A stretch of 64,000 bases of DNA from Trema orientale (lineage: Eukaryota; Streptophyta; Magnoliopsida; Rosales; Cannabaceae): the NCBI GenBank assembly GCA_002914845.1, contig JXTC01000090.1, positions 368,567-432,566 on the forward strand. The letters run 5' to 3'. A program made the position numbers and the translations under genes. The notes under the pieces are model-generated. The model saw only the letters and a program-made list of their open reading frames with translations, was not told the DNA's origin and ran no database searches. Of this stretch, positions 33,419 through 46,210 are shown piece by piece; the first letter of the stretch is position 1, and the number at the start of each line of letters is the position of its first letter.

Positions 33419-34782
33419 AAGTTCTTCAACACTACGCTTAGTTGGTGACTTGGTCTTTTCAATATTCTTATTCAACTCCTTACTGCTTCTAAGTATAATA
33501 GCTTTGCATTCCTCCTTGCCATATCTTCTTGGATTAGGCTTGGTGTTGCTAGGCAAATTACCTTGAAGGTGGTTGTTGATAGCATTTGTAAGTTGCCCCA
33601 CTTATACTTCAAGATTTCTAATGGAAGCTGTTTGATTTTGGAAGAGAGCTTCGGTCTTGCTCATGAATTGATTACTCTTGTTCACATATTGAGCCAACAA
33701 GTCTTCTAAAGATGATTTCTTCTCTTGGATTAGCGGTTGAGATGGAAAGTTCGGTAGATAGATTGGCCTATTGTTTGATGAAGGTGAAGGCCCTTGATTG
33801 TTGCTCCATGAGAAATTAGGATGGTTCTTCCAATCCGGATTGTAGAAATTCCACATACCACAACTGGACTTTGAATAGCTTGCATACTCATAGTATCAAA
33901 TCTCTTATTCAAAGCAGCTAATTATGCGAGAATAGCAGTAGTAGCATCAACATCATGCATATTGCCGATGTTCTTAGGCATCATTATCTCCGATGGCCAT
34001 TGATAATTGTTAAAGGCCATTTCCTCAAGCAAGTCATATGCTTCATTAATAGATTTTTCCATCAAAACTCCTCCCCCAGTGGCATCACTGGTGGTTCTAG
34101 TAGAGCTAACCAACCTAATGTAGAAAGTTTGGACTTGAAGCTATTTTGGAATCCCATGGTGAGGGCATCTTCGAAGCAAGTCCTTATACCTCTCCCAATC
34201 CTCATAAAGTGACTCAAAATCATATTGCACAAATCAGGTAATGTCATTCCTCATTTTCGCCATCTTCGCCGATGGGAAGAATTTGGCAAGAAACTTTTGG
34301 GCGAGATCTTCCCATGTTATAATGGAGCCTGATGGTGGAGAGCACAACCAATTCTTTGCCTTATCCCAGAGTGAGAAAGAAAAGAGCCTAAGATGTATAA
34401 CATCATCACTAACTCCATTATGCTTGAAAGTATCACAAATCTCCATGAAGTTCGCAGTGTGGGAGTTAGAATTGTTATGAGGTGAACCTCCAAATCAAAC
34501 CGAGATTTGGATCATTTGGATGATTGCCCGCTTGATTTTGAAGTTGTTAGCTTGCACAATTGGCCTCCAAATACTAGAGTGGACAACATCCACTAATGGC
34601 ACGGCATAATCTCTCAACACCCTTGGTTCACCCCCATTTGGTTGCTTTCCAATATTTTGCCCTTGCTTGGCAATATTAGCACCTCTAGATAAAGCTTGAA
34701 CCCTCTCTTTACAGAGTCTTCTAAGAGTTTTCTCAATTTCCGGATCCAAAGGTATAAGTTCTAAGCTTTGCGATCTTCGCAT
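33419..34782 (-). pseudogene. Broken gag of the Athila element
   Basis: Begins MRRSQSLELIPLDPEIEKTL (34782) and passes through several frames. The Retrotrans_gag core holds LRLFSFSLWDKAKNWL and ITWEDLAQKFLAKFFP (34234-34446). SINEAYDLLEEMAFNNYQWP follows at about 34020-34070, then WNFYNPDWKNHPNFSW (33602-33856) and a basic linker. It is cut at 33418 by the solo LTR. The Athila lineage is recognised from these blocks. Confidence 0.87.
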
Positions 34783-34877
34783 GCAAGAGCAAAAGAGTAC
34801 CTAAAATCAAAAATAAAAAGTTTGAACTAAAATTAGAACCACTTAGTATTAATATTAGCAAAGATATAGCACAACAA

Positions 34878-34895
34878 TCCCTGGCAATGGTGCCA
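34878..34895 (-). other. Primer-binding site of the Athila element (tRNA-Asp type)
   Basis: On the minus strand the sequence is TGGCACCATTGCCAGGGA, three changes from the TGGCGCCGTTGCCGGGGA site typical of Athila. It lies six bases after the LTR end at 34902. Confidence 0.85.
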
Positions 34896-34901
34896 AAAAC
34901 T

Positions 34902-36420
34902 TGTTATGGGTTTATTTAACACCATGAAATTGCAAGTACACAATGCCGGTTATAAGTAATTAAATGATGAGATGAGTATCGTCCCACGGAGATTGCTACT
35001 ACTTCTATGCTAATTACTAAAATTGTAATGATTCTAAGATCATCCAAACAAGCAATATTCAAGACAAATAAATGAGCAGACGAATTAAAATAACAACTAG
35101 GAAAAGCAAGTGAAATAGATTCAAATTCAATAGAAAACAAAGCCTAGAATTGCTAGCTACCCAACCCCTCATATTGTGCCATTTACCTCTCTTTCTCCCT
35201 AATTAATTTAACTAAATTTTTGTTAATCGGATGTGCTAATGTATTTGCAAGCTTCTTTCATTATCATGCAAGTATTTCTACTCAACCCAATCCACTATAT
35301 TCCTATAAGGATCAAAATTGAATGAAATCATTAAAAGCAAACATCCCTAGTGGTTACACATACTAATCAGGTATATTCCTATCCTAATTAAATATATATC
35401 TCTCTATCTAAGGCTAAATACGCAACTTATTTTCCACTTTATCATATATTTCCAAAGTTCACTCTAGTTATTGACCAAGTAACTAGTAGCATTAAGCACA
35501 AGATAAAAAAATCAATAGTTTAGACAATTAAATATTGAAATAAGAGATAAACAAACACAATATTATAAGGTTGGTTCACATAGCAATTTTAGAGAAGAGA
35601 GATTTTAGCTCATGATAGAAATAAAAAGAACAATCAAATCCATATATAAACCCATTGAAAAATAATAATAATAAAAGAAGGTGAAGAAATTGAGAATGAA
35701 ACTAGTTCTAGATTGATGTTCCTCTAAAATTGAGAGTTGAAATCCTCCAATAATTGGTACAATAAGCTCCAATGAATTGCTCTCCAACTTTTACTATGAG
35801 TTTTTTCTCTTAAAATGAGAAATTAAAATGAGAATTACAATATTATTTTTGGTATTTTCTGTCCAAGAATCTCTCTTTGGAATTTTCTCTCTAAGAGAAA
35901 AATAATGAACTAAGCTATCTATCTTCGAATGTATATCTCCACCTCCAAAAGTAGGGTTTTCTATCTAAGAGGCTCTTGCACACTTAAAGTAAGGTCTAAT
36001 CTTAGCCTTTGATTCGTCAAAAAGTAATCTAGGACGTCCATTTTGAGTCTTACATGCGGCAGATGGCACTGTAGTGCCGAAAAGGGGCGCTGCAGCGCCA
36101 AAAAAAATTGTTGTCCTTGGAATTGGCACCGCGGTGCCACTTGCTCGCACTGCGGTGCTACTTCCTGGTATTGCAGTGCCACTTTCTAGCACCGCAGTGC
36201 TAGCTCTTGGGTCCTGCGAGGCTTTTGGTATCTTTTGGAGACCTTTTTCATGTCTCTTTGCTCATTTTTGCTCCTTTTTGACCTTTTTTTGCATTATCTC
36301 TCAATGTTTCATTCTCCTATACAAAAAGATACCAAATATCGCAGTAACACCAAACTTATAAGAAACAACTTTATTTTTTAAAGAAACATAGCAAAAGGCT
36401 AGAAAAGCATAGAACAACTC
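34902..36420 (-). repeat. 5' LTR of the Athila element (outer end uncertain)
   Basis: On the plus strand it begins TGTTATGGGTTTATT beside the primer site. It includes the usual Athila LTR block with 'gtatcgtcccacggagattg' (34977-34996) and the palindrome array at 36065-36201. The outer end could not be fixed because no second LTR and no target duplication were found. Short frames in it are not genes. Confidence 0.6.
36065..36201. repeat. Array of six short palindromes on a 21-bp period
   Basis: 14-bp units with consensus GGCACYGCRGTGCC start at 36065, 36086, 36125, 36146, 36167 and 36188. The spacings are 21, 39, 21, 21 and 21 bp. GGCGCTGCAGCGCC (36086) and GGCACCGCGGTGCC (36125) are perfect palindromes and the others nearly so. 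Spacers share an ACTTSCT-type sequence. The block lies in the transcribed side of the Athila LTR. Confidence 0.85.
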
Positions 36421-37672
36421 CATTTTCAATAAGTTATCAATAGTCATGCTATATGTCGAAATGAATCTCTCAATGAGTACTTTTAAGTGGTACCACTTAC
36501 AACTTAATCTAATGGTCTGATCTCAAAAGGACATTTTAAAACTTGTCATAAAACGCTTAAAATGCCAACTCCTCACCGATTATGAGTTAAGGATGGCTAA
36601 AGGGTGGAATTCGACGAGTTTGCAGTGCAAGAGCTGCACATACTGGCAGTTTGATTTCTCAGTAGTAGAGGACAGTGATTCAAGGAAAAAACCCAGTAGT
36701 GTAACATCCTCATTTTCAAAGTACTACTAGTAGAAAATTATTAACTTTCACTAATGAGGTGTTATATTGTATAACAATTTTTTTTTTGTAATTATTTTTG
36801 TGAAAATATGGGCAAATTTAAACTTTTTAATTTTCTTTAAATCTCAGTAGATGTTTAGCTTTATTTGCAAACAATAGAAATTATTATATATGTATACATA
36901 TTTCAAACAAAGATAGTATGTAGGTACCACACACCAAATAGTAGTAAAAATATAGCTCTATTGAGAGATTTTTTAACACATCAAAATACATAAACTGAAC
37001 CTCCCATATGTGATCTAAATATTCATATACACAACATCAAAGTTTGGCTTCCCTCTCGGCTCACATACGACTCAATGATATCCTTACCTGCAACACAAGA
37101 CTACTATAAGCTATAACTCAGTAAATAAAGTAATGCATGAGATATTGCTCAATGATATCTACTAAAATGCATGATCATGCTTTCTTAAATTTTTCAGTGT
37201 AAGTAGTTTCCTATGGGCCCCTTTTTCATCTTTTGCACACTGTCTGGTTCAACATTGTGCTTGAAGAAATTCCTCAACAAGTAATATCCCGCGGGCTCTC
37301 CTCCGGCTGGTCAACACCACAGTGGGGCTCGTTGCTAAACCTTACTCTATCATTATCCCATCGAGCTTAAGAAATAAAGCAGCCCGATACTGCAGTGTAA
37401 ACGACTATCTACTTGGAGGAGAAAAACGAAATGTGACAAATCTTCAGACAAATCTTGTCATACTTGCCCTTCTCTTGGGCTGCCACTCTGGGCCTAGTTC
37501 AAGGCCTTTGTCTAAACTATAAAACTATATCTTGCTTCCCTATACAGTAGCACAATGCCTTCATAATTTTTTTTTAACTTTTTATGACATAAAATAGGTT
37601 TGCATAATAATGCTAAACCATTTTAGGAACTTTTTACTTTACTTAAACTTTTCTATAAAATATACATGGCCT

Positions 37673-38485
37673 TAGAGATGCAAGTCTGGGCTGCCTGGCC
37701 CAACCCAGCCAATGTTAGACATGTCCATGGCGAGCTGCGGGCCAGGCCGGCCCACCAAAGGGAAAGGTTGGCCCAGCCTGTCCCACGAGCTACCTTATAT
37801 GGGGGCTAGTCTGGGCTAGCCAGGATGAGTTGGTCCATGAGTCGGCCCATAAAAGCGCACTTTTGGTAGGCCCGTGAAAGCCCATAGAGGAAAAAAATAC
37901 ATTTTTTTTATAAAAATTTTTTAAACCTAAAATAGAAGACTTAGTAGAAAAGGCCATTTTTTTTACAAAAAGCACAAAAGGCCATTTGCCATTTGCCTAA
38001 CGTGCCACTGACAAGTAAAGTCAAAAGAATATATCACAATAATTATCTATTTTGTTTATCTTTTATTTAGAAAAAATTCTACATACGTACTTTTTTAATA
38101 TTATATATTATAACTATAAATTATATTATTGTTTATTTTTTTCTTTTTAACTTTTTATTTTTCTATGTGCCTAACCTTTTGAAATCGAATCCTATTTTTT
38201 TCTATTAAAATTACTCTTTTTATAATATATTTTAATAAATATAATGTATAATATAATTTATATATACATATTTAAATGGGCCAGCGTGGGCCAACCAATC
38301 TGGGCCTATGTAGGTTGGCCCATCCTGGCCCAGGTCCAGCCCATCTTGTGAACTTTAGTGGGCCAGACCGAGTTAGTCCATGGGCTGCAATATCAAGGCC
38401 CAACCTAGCCCACAACTCATATACGGGTTGGGCCAGCGCAGCTAGAGTATCAGGACGAGCCGACCCATCTAGACTTGCATATCTA
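37673..38485. mobile_element. hAT-like non-autonomous transposon
   Basis: Terminal inverted repeats TAGAGATGCAAGTCT and, on the other strand, TAGATATGCAAGTCT. A perfect 8-bp duplication CATGGCCT flanks them (37665-37672 and 38486-38493). It is 813 bp without a transposase. Both subterminal regions are packed with GGCCCA/TGGGCC-type motifs, and the middle is AT-rich. An 8-bp duplication is the hAT hallmark. Confidence 0.87.
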
Positions 38486-38781
38486 CATGGCCTTATGATG
38501 CATATGGGAAAATCTCGCTATTTATGACAAACATGTGTGCTGAAATCAAAATACCTTTAATCATACTCATAAATAGAATACAAGACATAAAAAGAAAAAT
38601 AATAGACTCGTATATAGCACTAATTTTTGTATTGCAGTTGAGGACTTTACTTATCTCATTTCCAAGCTTCCTACTTCTTTACTCGTAAAATGCTCTTTAT
38701 TCAAGGTACAACTGACGTGCCCTAATATTTCCAGTGTCATAAATTGCTTATCAAAGACTAATTTAGGAATTAACTAAGATC

Positions 38782-40365
38782 TGTTTGGATTATGCCCAAA
38801 AAGTATTTATTATTTATTGATATTTATTGAACATTATGATATTTAGTAAAGGATATTTCATGCATAATATTTGTGATAATGTTGTAATTATTGGTACAAT
38901 AGTAAATGTCATAAAGGTTCTATGATTTATCTATTAGAGAAATATTTTAATAAAGTTGTTTATTAATTTTAAGACATATTTTTTTTAATTAAATCAAATA
39001 AGATTGTTCATAACTAATATGAGAAGCTGGACACTTCTCTTGGATCGTGTTGCAAGACTTTATGCATTTATAGTGTGTTTTAATCTATATTGATGTGACC
39101 ATGTGCAAAAAGTCTTAGTGTCCAAATATTAAACATAGACCATATGAAATATGATGTTATAATAAGTGCAGTTGACAAGAACATAGTATCACAAACTAGA
39201 TGATTAACGCATGTCTTTCTTAATCCTGAAATAGGTGATGAATTCCTATTTATACGTTGTATTATTTGAGATGTTGAAAGGTGTGGATCAAGAAATTAAC
39301 GATCTAGACCCTGGTATTTTGGTAATGCATTATTATGGGCATTAGGAACATATACTTATAGATATGAAATCTACAACTCTATTATGTAGAGAAGTTAATA
39401 CCATCTTGAGGAGCTATAAGAGCTTGGATGATTTAAATCTTAGCTAAGTAATTAATAAAATTAGATATTTTATTAATTGAAGATTTTTGTAAGTCTGGCC
39501 ATCTATTAGATATAGTCTTGTATCAAGGAATTAAAAGATGTAATTGAATGGACAAAATGATAATTTGACTTAGCTCCAATTATCGGTATTCGTATATACA
39601 TGCACGTGTTAATTGTTTAAAATACATAATTTTAATTATAAAATATCTTGTAATATTTATTTAATTCAAGAGTGCAGTTTGAACCTTTAGTGGAATAAGT
39701 TCATAACTAATAGTTAAACCCACTTGTATTAAGAGTTAATTATAACTGGATCTTATTTATTGGAGTTTGAAATAAATAGGACCATCTGGGTCCTCAACCT
39801 ACACAAATATCTTGGGCTACATGAGATCAATTGGGTTCAAACAGTTTTCTAGGCAATTACTTAAAAATGGAGAAAAAGGTTGAACTGATTGGTGCGTCAT
39901 TAGGGGCCTACCTCACTGCTATTTTATCAATGACTTTTGGCCAGCCCATGGCCCTTGGGGCTGGCTAAAAATCCCCTTAAGAAAGAGGCTATAAAATGCT
40001 CCTCCCCCCCGCTTGTTGTAGTGTGACTTAGTTTTGAATGAAACATTACTTTGACTGTTGCTTTAGAGAGCTGAGAGAAAAGTGAGAAAAAGAAATTTTT
40101 GGGGCCACTTTTGGAGGCCATTGGGGTTTTTGAATTCTCACTAGAAGATTGATCAAGATCGAGGTGCACACTCATCTCTGTAGTTACAAACCTAGTGCAT
40201 AGAAATAGAGACTCATTGGTTGAGGTACACAATCTCTTGTATATATTTAGTCCATAACAAAGATCCTAAAAAGTTTTACAAAAAACTATAATCCGGAAAA
40301 TTTTTGTTTTCTATGCTTCTGTTCATCTTTGATTTTGTCACGTTTTTCATAAATTATAACCAACA
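38782..40365 (+). mobile_element. Solo LTR, TGTTTGGATTATGCCC copy
   Basis: Starts TGTTTGGATTATGCCCAAAA and ends TAACCAACA. It is flanked by AGATC (38777-38781) and AGATT (40366-40370), a duplication with one change. It is 1584 bp. Same family as 17367, 29116 and 32164. Confidence 0.8.
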
Positions 40366-42221
40366 AGATTATGTATAAATATGTGATAATACACACACTG
40401 ATTAACAATTAAATTATTGATACAAGTACTATGATTTTAAATAATTTATTAATTTACTAATTAGTGATGGCAGGATAGTAATAATAATTTATCTAATAAT
40501 ATAACAACAGAGAATCTCATATATATCTAAATATACATGTGTAAATTATAGAAATTGTCATAATATACCTAGTAAAATAAAATTAAAATACTATAAATAT
40601 ATATTATAAAATGTGTACTCGATGCCAAACACATACTAATATATACATATATACATATATAACATCAACCAAAATGACTAAATCCAATTTTCTATGAATC
40701 TTCTTATGTAATTAATAAGGCGATAACTATTAATTGTAACAAACAAAGGAATTTTCCAAACTGATTACATATACTTCTAAATTGAATAATCACAAACTTT
40801 TGAATAAACATATAGATACAAGCATATATCTATGTAATGCTAATAATACTTTATTAAATAAAAGAAACTAATTAAAAATAGACATACATATGAGCATATT
40901 ATTCCAACATCTATATTCTGACATATGTCCCCATATAAAATCATTAAATAGGGTGTAATAAAAATAAATCAACTTCATGTACGATGAGGTAAAACTTTAT
41001 CTTTCATTACATATTCTAGTTTATATATATATAATGTACGAATTTGTTTACATATATATGTTAAAATTATAAAGTAAAGTTCTTCATATCAGGGGCTTAT
41101 AACCACATCTAATGTAGTCTCCTCATTAAAATCTTATAAATCAACTAACCACAAAAAAATAAATTAATTATTCTCAAAAGGAAATTTTGCCGAAAATAAT
41201 GATATGTGAAAAAAATTAATGACAAAGAAAATCATAACAATTAAAAATAAAAGTACCTTCCAAGTATAGACTTATCTCCTAGAGTGGAATAATTAACAAT
41301 ACAACTATCTTCTATAATTAATTATACGTGTTGAATCATGGAGAAAAGAAGAATAGCGTACAGTACTGAAAGAGAATTATAGTAGGAGAAACTTAACGAT
41401 ATTAAGAAGAAAAGATTCCCTTAATACTCTATATAACTTGTCATCTAAACCGAGTTAGTTGCTATCTCTATACTAATTGATTCATTAATTATTCTTATTA
41501 TTATAATTATCATTATTTCAATTTGGATGTAAGATTGGATATTAGCCATGAAAAACAAATGAATAAAACAAAATATTAACTATGAAGGGCCAATATATTT
41601 GCCGATATGATAAGGTTGGTACTTCCAAGCTTTTCCTTCTTTTGTTTTTTGTTATATTATATTAATAATTATAGTAATATTAGAAATAGCAAACATTAAA
41701 TCAGAATGTAATACATTTATAAATAAATAACTTATTTATTTATCTACTTAAATTAATTAATATCTACTAATAATCCACTTGCATGTACAAACATATTGCA
41801 CATTATTCCCAATTATATAAGGATAAATCAATGAGTGCTTATACAGTCATATCATATCATGACTCAAATAATAGCACTTGGAATGCTACATATTAACCTC
41901 CTTTTTTATGACTTTTCCAATTATGCTAAATCTAATAATTATAGAATACTATTATTCATCCTATCATGTATATATTAATTACTATGTCTAATAATCTTAT
42001 ATAAATAATTGACTTTTATATGTTAAATTTATACCAATGAGCTTATTCTGAGCATTTTACTGCAAAACAACTTAAAGAGCAAAGGATAATAGTCATAATA
42101 AATTAATACTAAGTATTTAATATAATAATATGTGCATGTACGATGCTAAAGTAATACTGAATGCGATATCATGCTACTATTAGCTTTTCCAACTACGTGA
42201 AGAACTGGGTGTTACAAGTAG

Positions 42222-43911
42222 TGTCGTTCCTCAGTTTAGGGCTTCAATCTTCGTCCAGGTGGCCTTTATAGTAGTAAGGTCTTGGTGGCCTCAAATAGGC
42301 TAGTGCATGGTGGTCGGTTTTTCATAGGTGAGGTTGAGAGAGGGTTTGGGAGAGAAGAAAAGGAATCGAGGGCGTGAAAGTAGGAATGTAAGAGGGGATT
42401 CTGGGTTTCAAACATTTTCTTTAAGTTTAGATGTTGGCCGCATGTGGTAGCCCCTCACTGGGCAAGTTTTCTAAAAATTTCATATTGGCCCCTCTACTTT
42501 CAACTTTCTCTTTGATGTAGTCCTCATTAATTGCCATTTGGTCCTTGGAAATTAAGAATCCCTTCTTTTAAGTCCAAATTCGAATTAATCTATTTTTAGC
42601 CACAACTTGATGAATTTCTCTTTTTGGTATATTCCTTGTACATTCTTATAAAATCAAATGATTTTCAAAAAAATTAGTGTTTTTGTGTATGTGACGTATA
42701 TTTCCTTATGCACGATCTGCTCCATATATCACTCACTGGGAGCTACGTACGTTACGGCGAAGGGAGCATATGCCCCTTGAATTCAAAAAAAAAAAAAAAA
42801 AACTGAATTCTCTGAATTTATATATAATAATCGATTCTTGACTCTTTCCCCAAAATTTTACATTGCTATATTTGACCCCATTTAAAACTAAATTTAAGTT
42901 ATTTTACTAATCCTTAATAAATACCATAAACCTATTTTCTTTTTAATGATTTCTCTTTATCTCAATTTACTTCTCTAAAAGTTTACGCTAACCGTTGTCA
43001 AAACTTTTGTTTATTATAGTTTATTGGCTTCAACAACTGCCAAGTGTTAGATTATATTAAGCTACATTTAAAATTAGAAATGGTAGCTCTATTGCCACCC
43101 TTTAGTCTACTATCCCTACATATTTATCAAAACCACACCTCAATCAAAATTTTAAATGTAATTATTCCTAATTATACCTTCTTATTTTTCCAAAATAGCC
43201 CCAAACCATCTTTACCCATCCAAACTTTTCCTTCTTTTTCTGGGGAAAATTAGAAGTCATTATTGCAAATTCATGAAATAACTTGCAAAACAGACCCGGA
43301 TTTTTAAAGCATGCAACCTGAGAATTCAATTTAGATGGCATTTTATCCATCAAAACTGCCAAACTGAATAATTTCATAGAAGCAATATGTCAAAGTTAGA
43401 CATTACGATACCTTAATCTGCCTCTCTGCTTTTGTCTCCTCTCCTAATTTCTTTTGACTTCATTATTAAGTATAGTCATAAACAATCTTACGGGAAAAAA
43501 AATTTAGAAAAAAAAGAATAATGTTATATGTACAACTAAATTAGGACGAAGACAAATCTTTGAAAAATAAGAGAAAGAGAACAAAAGTTCACAACCCAAA
43601 ATGTCATTCTCATTCGAACGTGTAAGATTTGCCATGATCTTTTAAAAAATTTCCATTAATTGTCATTTGAATCATATGCTTAGATTCGTAATAAATATTT
43701 ATACATGTGCAGGAATACAAAAATCGTAAGATTGGATCTAAGAATGGTTGTAAATATTAATGCAGGTGCCGGAATACACGAAAGTTACCGGATAACAAAA
43801 ATAACTAATCAATGATTTTTTATTTTTTTTTGGGTTTTGCTATTCTAATAATTTTTCTTTCTCAAATAAATTGTTTAATTTCTTAGTTGGTATTATACCT
43901 TTTAAGATTCT
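42222..43911. other. Intergenic, LTR-like remnants, no gene seen
   Basis: 42230-42480, with its GAGAGAGGG and GGAGAG runs, resembles the leader part of the 43.9-kb LTRs, and 36430-36695 may be the other side of the same host LTR. An A19 run lies at 42786-42804, flanked by GAATTC. The 69-codon frames at 43044-43377 are on both strands and not supported. Confidence 0.4.
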
Positions 43912-43916
43912 ACTTT

Positions 43917-46197
43917 TGTCACAACTGTAAATCCAAAACCGTGACTTTTAGTAATTTTGAGTATAAATGAAGATAAATAAGGAAATTTGCAAAATTCAGA
44001 GGAAACCAAGTACTTGAAATTTACAATCTAGTCCTCAAATCATTAGAAATTTTATATTAAAAGGGGGTTCATCATTAGTTTAGTTTATCAAGGAAGAAAT
44101 ACTAATTAAGATTCAAGAAAATATAGTTAAGTCGTTTAAAAACTTGGCCTAATAAAATTTCAGTGTTGAATAAATGAATTTCTCGAATCTCGAATCTGAA
44201 TATCCAAAAATTAATTTACAGAGTTAGTCATAATTCGAAGTACTCACAATTTTAAAAATATGCTCCTTAGGAACCAAAGTGCCCCATATATATACCAAAT
44301 CCTCAAATAGTAGTAAAGACATCCTCATATATTCACTTAACAGGTACGACAAACTCGGCTAAATAGTTAAACATAAAGAAAGAATAGGACAAAGTATAAA
44401 GATCAACCGAAGGAGAGGAATAGGGCCACAAGTGTAAGGCAAATGACTGCTTAGCCATCGAGACAACTATATCAAATGAACAATTACTTGAAAAGAAAGA
44501 AAGTAGGGGGGTGAGCTCGAAAGATCAGTAGGAAAACCGTTACCTCATTTAAAAAACTTTTTAGTGATGAAGAACCCATGCATATTTAGTTTAATCCAAA
44601 ACACCTTTGTAAAATTATATATATACATACATACAACCATTTTCAAAGTTGATAATCCGTATATGTATATGCATATATATATATATGAAAGCATGATATC
44701 CAAAATCAATTAGTCCATCAATACATGATAAAAATCCACCCATACCCATGAGTTCACTACCTCTCATTAATGGAAATCAGGATGTTGGCACTACGTATCC
44801 CATACAATCTACCTGACACCTAGCCCATACCCAGAGGGAATACCCATATGTCACCTATCAAATCTGGAGGGGTAACCGTATTGCCTACGCTTGCCAAATA
44901 GGGAGGTAATTAGAAGAAAAAATCTGTGTGGGTTCACGGACTCTACACCGTCGATGGGGCTGTAGTGCCACACTGTAAAATCCCGTTATATTAATCTAGT
45001 ACTCATGTATAATCCTATGATACGTGTACTCCAAACTGATGCGTAGAAATATCCATGCAGTAATTTAAGTTCAAATAATGCTCTGATTTTCAAATAAAAT
45101 AGTTAATTAAACTTTATAGAAAAATGGACAGCATAACAGCCCTATTTTAACATATCTAAAAATAACATGCACTCAGAAAAGTCTCAGAACAATCTAATAT
45201 ATATCATATAATCTAATTCCATCACATATATCCAACATAGTTCTGAAATCACGATTTTCATCATATGTAAACATAAAGTAAGTTCTATTTAAAAACTGTA
45301 TAAAACAGAGGTGACCAAATCCTTACCTCAGTAGAATAGCGATACCATACTATTAGAACCCAAAAGTATCGTTGGACGATCGTTTGGAGGGTCGAGAACT
45401 AATTTAGAGCCCCCGATCGCTCACTTGGGCGAAATCAACTTCTCAATAGAGCTTCAAATCAACAAACAGACCTCTTGATTGAATTCCTAGTGCCCAAAAT
45501 AGCTAAGTTAGATATATAATTCGTCGAATTCAGGTCCGGGCCGAAACTGATCTATTGCACGTAAAGCGAGGTAAAATCTTTGCCGTCCGATATTGTTTTT
45601 TCGTGCTAGTTACCAAACATAGTCAATATATACATCAATCTTCACCATTTCATGAGTACATTCCAAAAATGACATTAAAAAATACAATCCAACGGTCCGA
45701 TCAAAAAGTCAAATCTTGAATCTCAAAACTTAAAATACCCAACAATGGCAATTTTTAATCGGGCAAAATGAAGTCATGAAATATATACCTGGAGCTTTCC
45801 CTCGACGAGATGAATCCAATGAGCCTATGTTTGTAGCATTTTGTTGTCGGAACCGCCGTTTAGAGCCAAAAAACTCTCGTGGCTAACATGCTTGTCGCCG
45901 ACGTTCTGGACCTCTGGCGGCACTGTAGCTCCGGTAACAGCTTTGTTTTGAGATGGCCATCGATTCTGGGTAGGTGGTATAGCTTGTCGGTGGCCAAAGT
46001 CACGTCGTTCAGTGCTTGGTGGGTGGCAGCCATTTTTGGCCAAGAGAGAAAGAGAGAGGGTACGTGAGGGAGTCTAGGGGAAAGAGAGAAGAGGAAGGGA
46101 AATAAAGAGTGTGTTATTTAAAAAAAATCTGTGGATCCCACCACTAATAAAAAAAGATATTATAATAATTCTTTTTGAAAAAAAGTGGGGTATTACA
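43917..46197 (-). repeat. 3' LTR of the LARD-like element
   Basis: On the plus strand it runs from TGTCACAACTG to GGGGTATTACA, 2281 bp. It matches 49934-52221 along its length, including the 'gatggtaccg'-poor AT part, the CCACACTGTAAAA block and the GC-richer leader at 45830-46080. The 62- and 72-codon frames in it (45825-46067) are leader sequence, not genes. Confidence 0.82.
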
Positions 46198-46210
46198 TTC
46201 TTCCATCTTT
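46198..46210 (-). other. Polypurine tract of the LARD-like element
   Basis: The minus strand reads AAAGATGGAAGAA immediately before the 3' LTR start TGTAATACCCC. Confidence 0.7.

Larger units (their letters stand above)
26780..36420 (-). mobile_element. Degraded Athila-type Ty3/gypsy element, minus strand
   Basis: Reading from right to left: LTR (34902 to about 36420), primer site (34878-34895), gag, protease, reverse transcriptase, RNase H, integrase. Two solo LTRs (29116-30771 and 32164-33413) are inserted inside it. Protein blocks are typical of Athila: DLGASINL protease, the gag WNFYNPDWKNHPN block and the integrase [20 protein letters not shown] block. Frameshifts and stops are spread throughout. 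The left LTR is not recognisable and the element seems truncated beyond integrase, so its left end is only approximate. No env-like frame was seen. Confidence 0.85.
36700..42216. mobile_element. TG...CA element (solo-LTR-like) with two nested insertions
   Basis: The left end is TGTAACATCC and the right end GGGTGTTACA, inverted with respect to each other. Both are flanked by AGTAG (36695-36699 and 42217-42221). Subtracting the hAT-like element, the solo LTR and their duplications leaves about 3.1 kb with no coding content. The ends resemble chromovirus (Tekay-type) LTRs. Orientation is not decidable because the termini are symmetric. Confidence 0.7.

Noticed and set aside
36065..36201. Possible CRISPR-like array (regular repeats and spacers)
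   Set aside because: Plant nuclear DNA inside an LTR. The repeats are only 14 bp and the spacers are themselves similar and 7 bp long.
36074..36361. 95-codon frame with repeated GTAV-like residues, and minus frames with similar repeats
   Set aside because: The repetition comes from the 21-bp palindrome array being a multiple of three, open on several frames. No protein family is recognisable.
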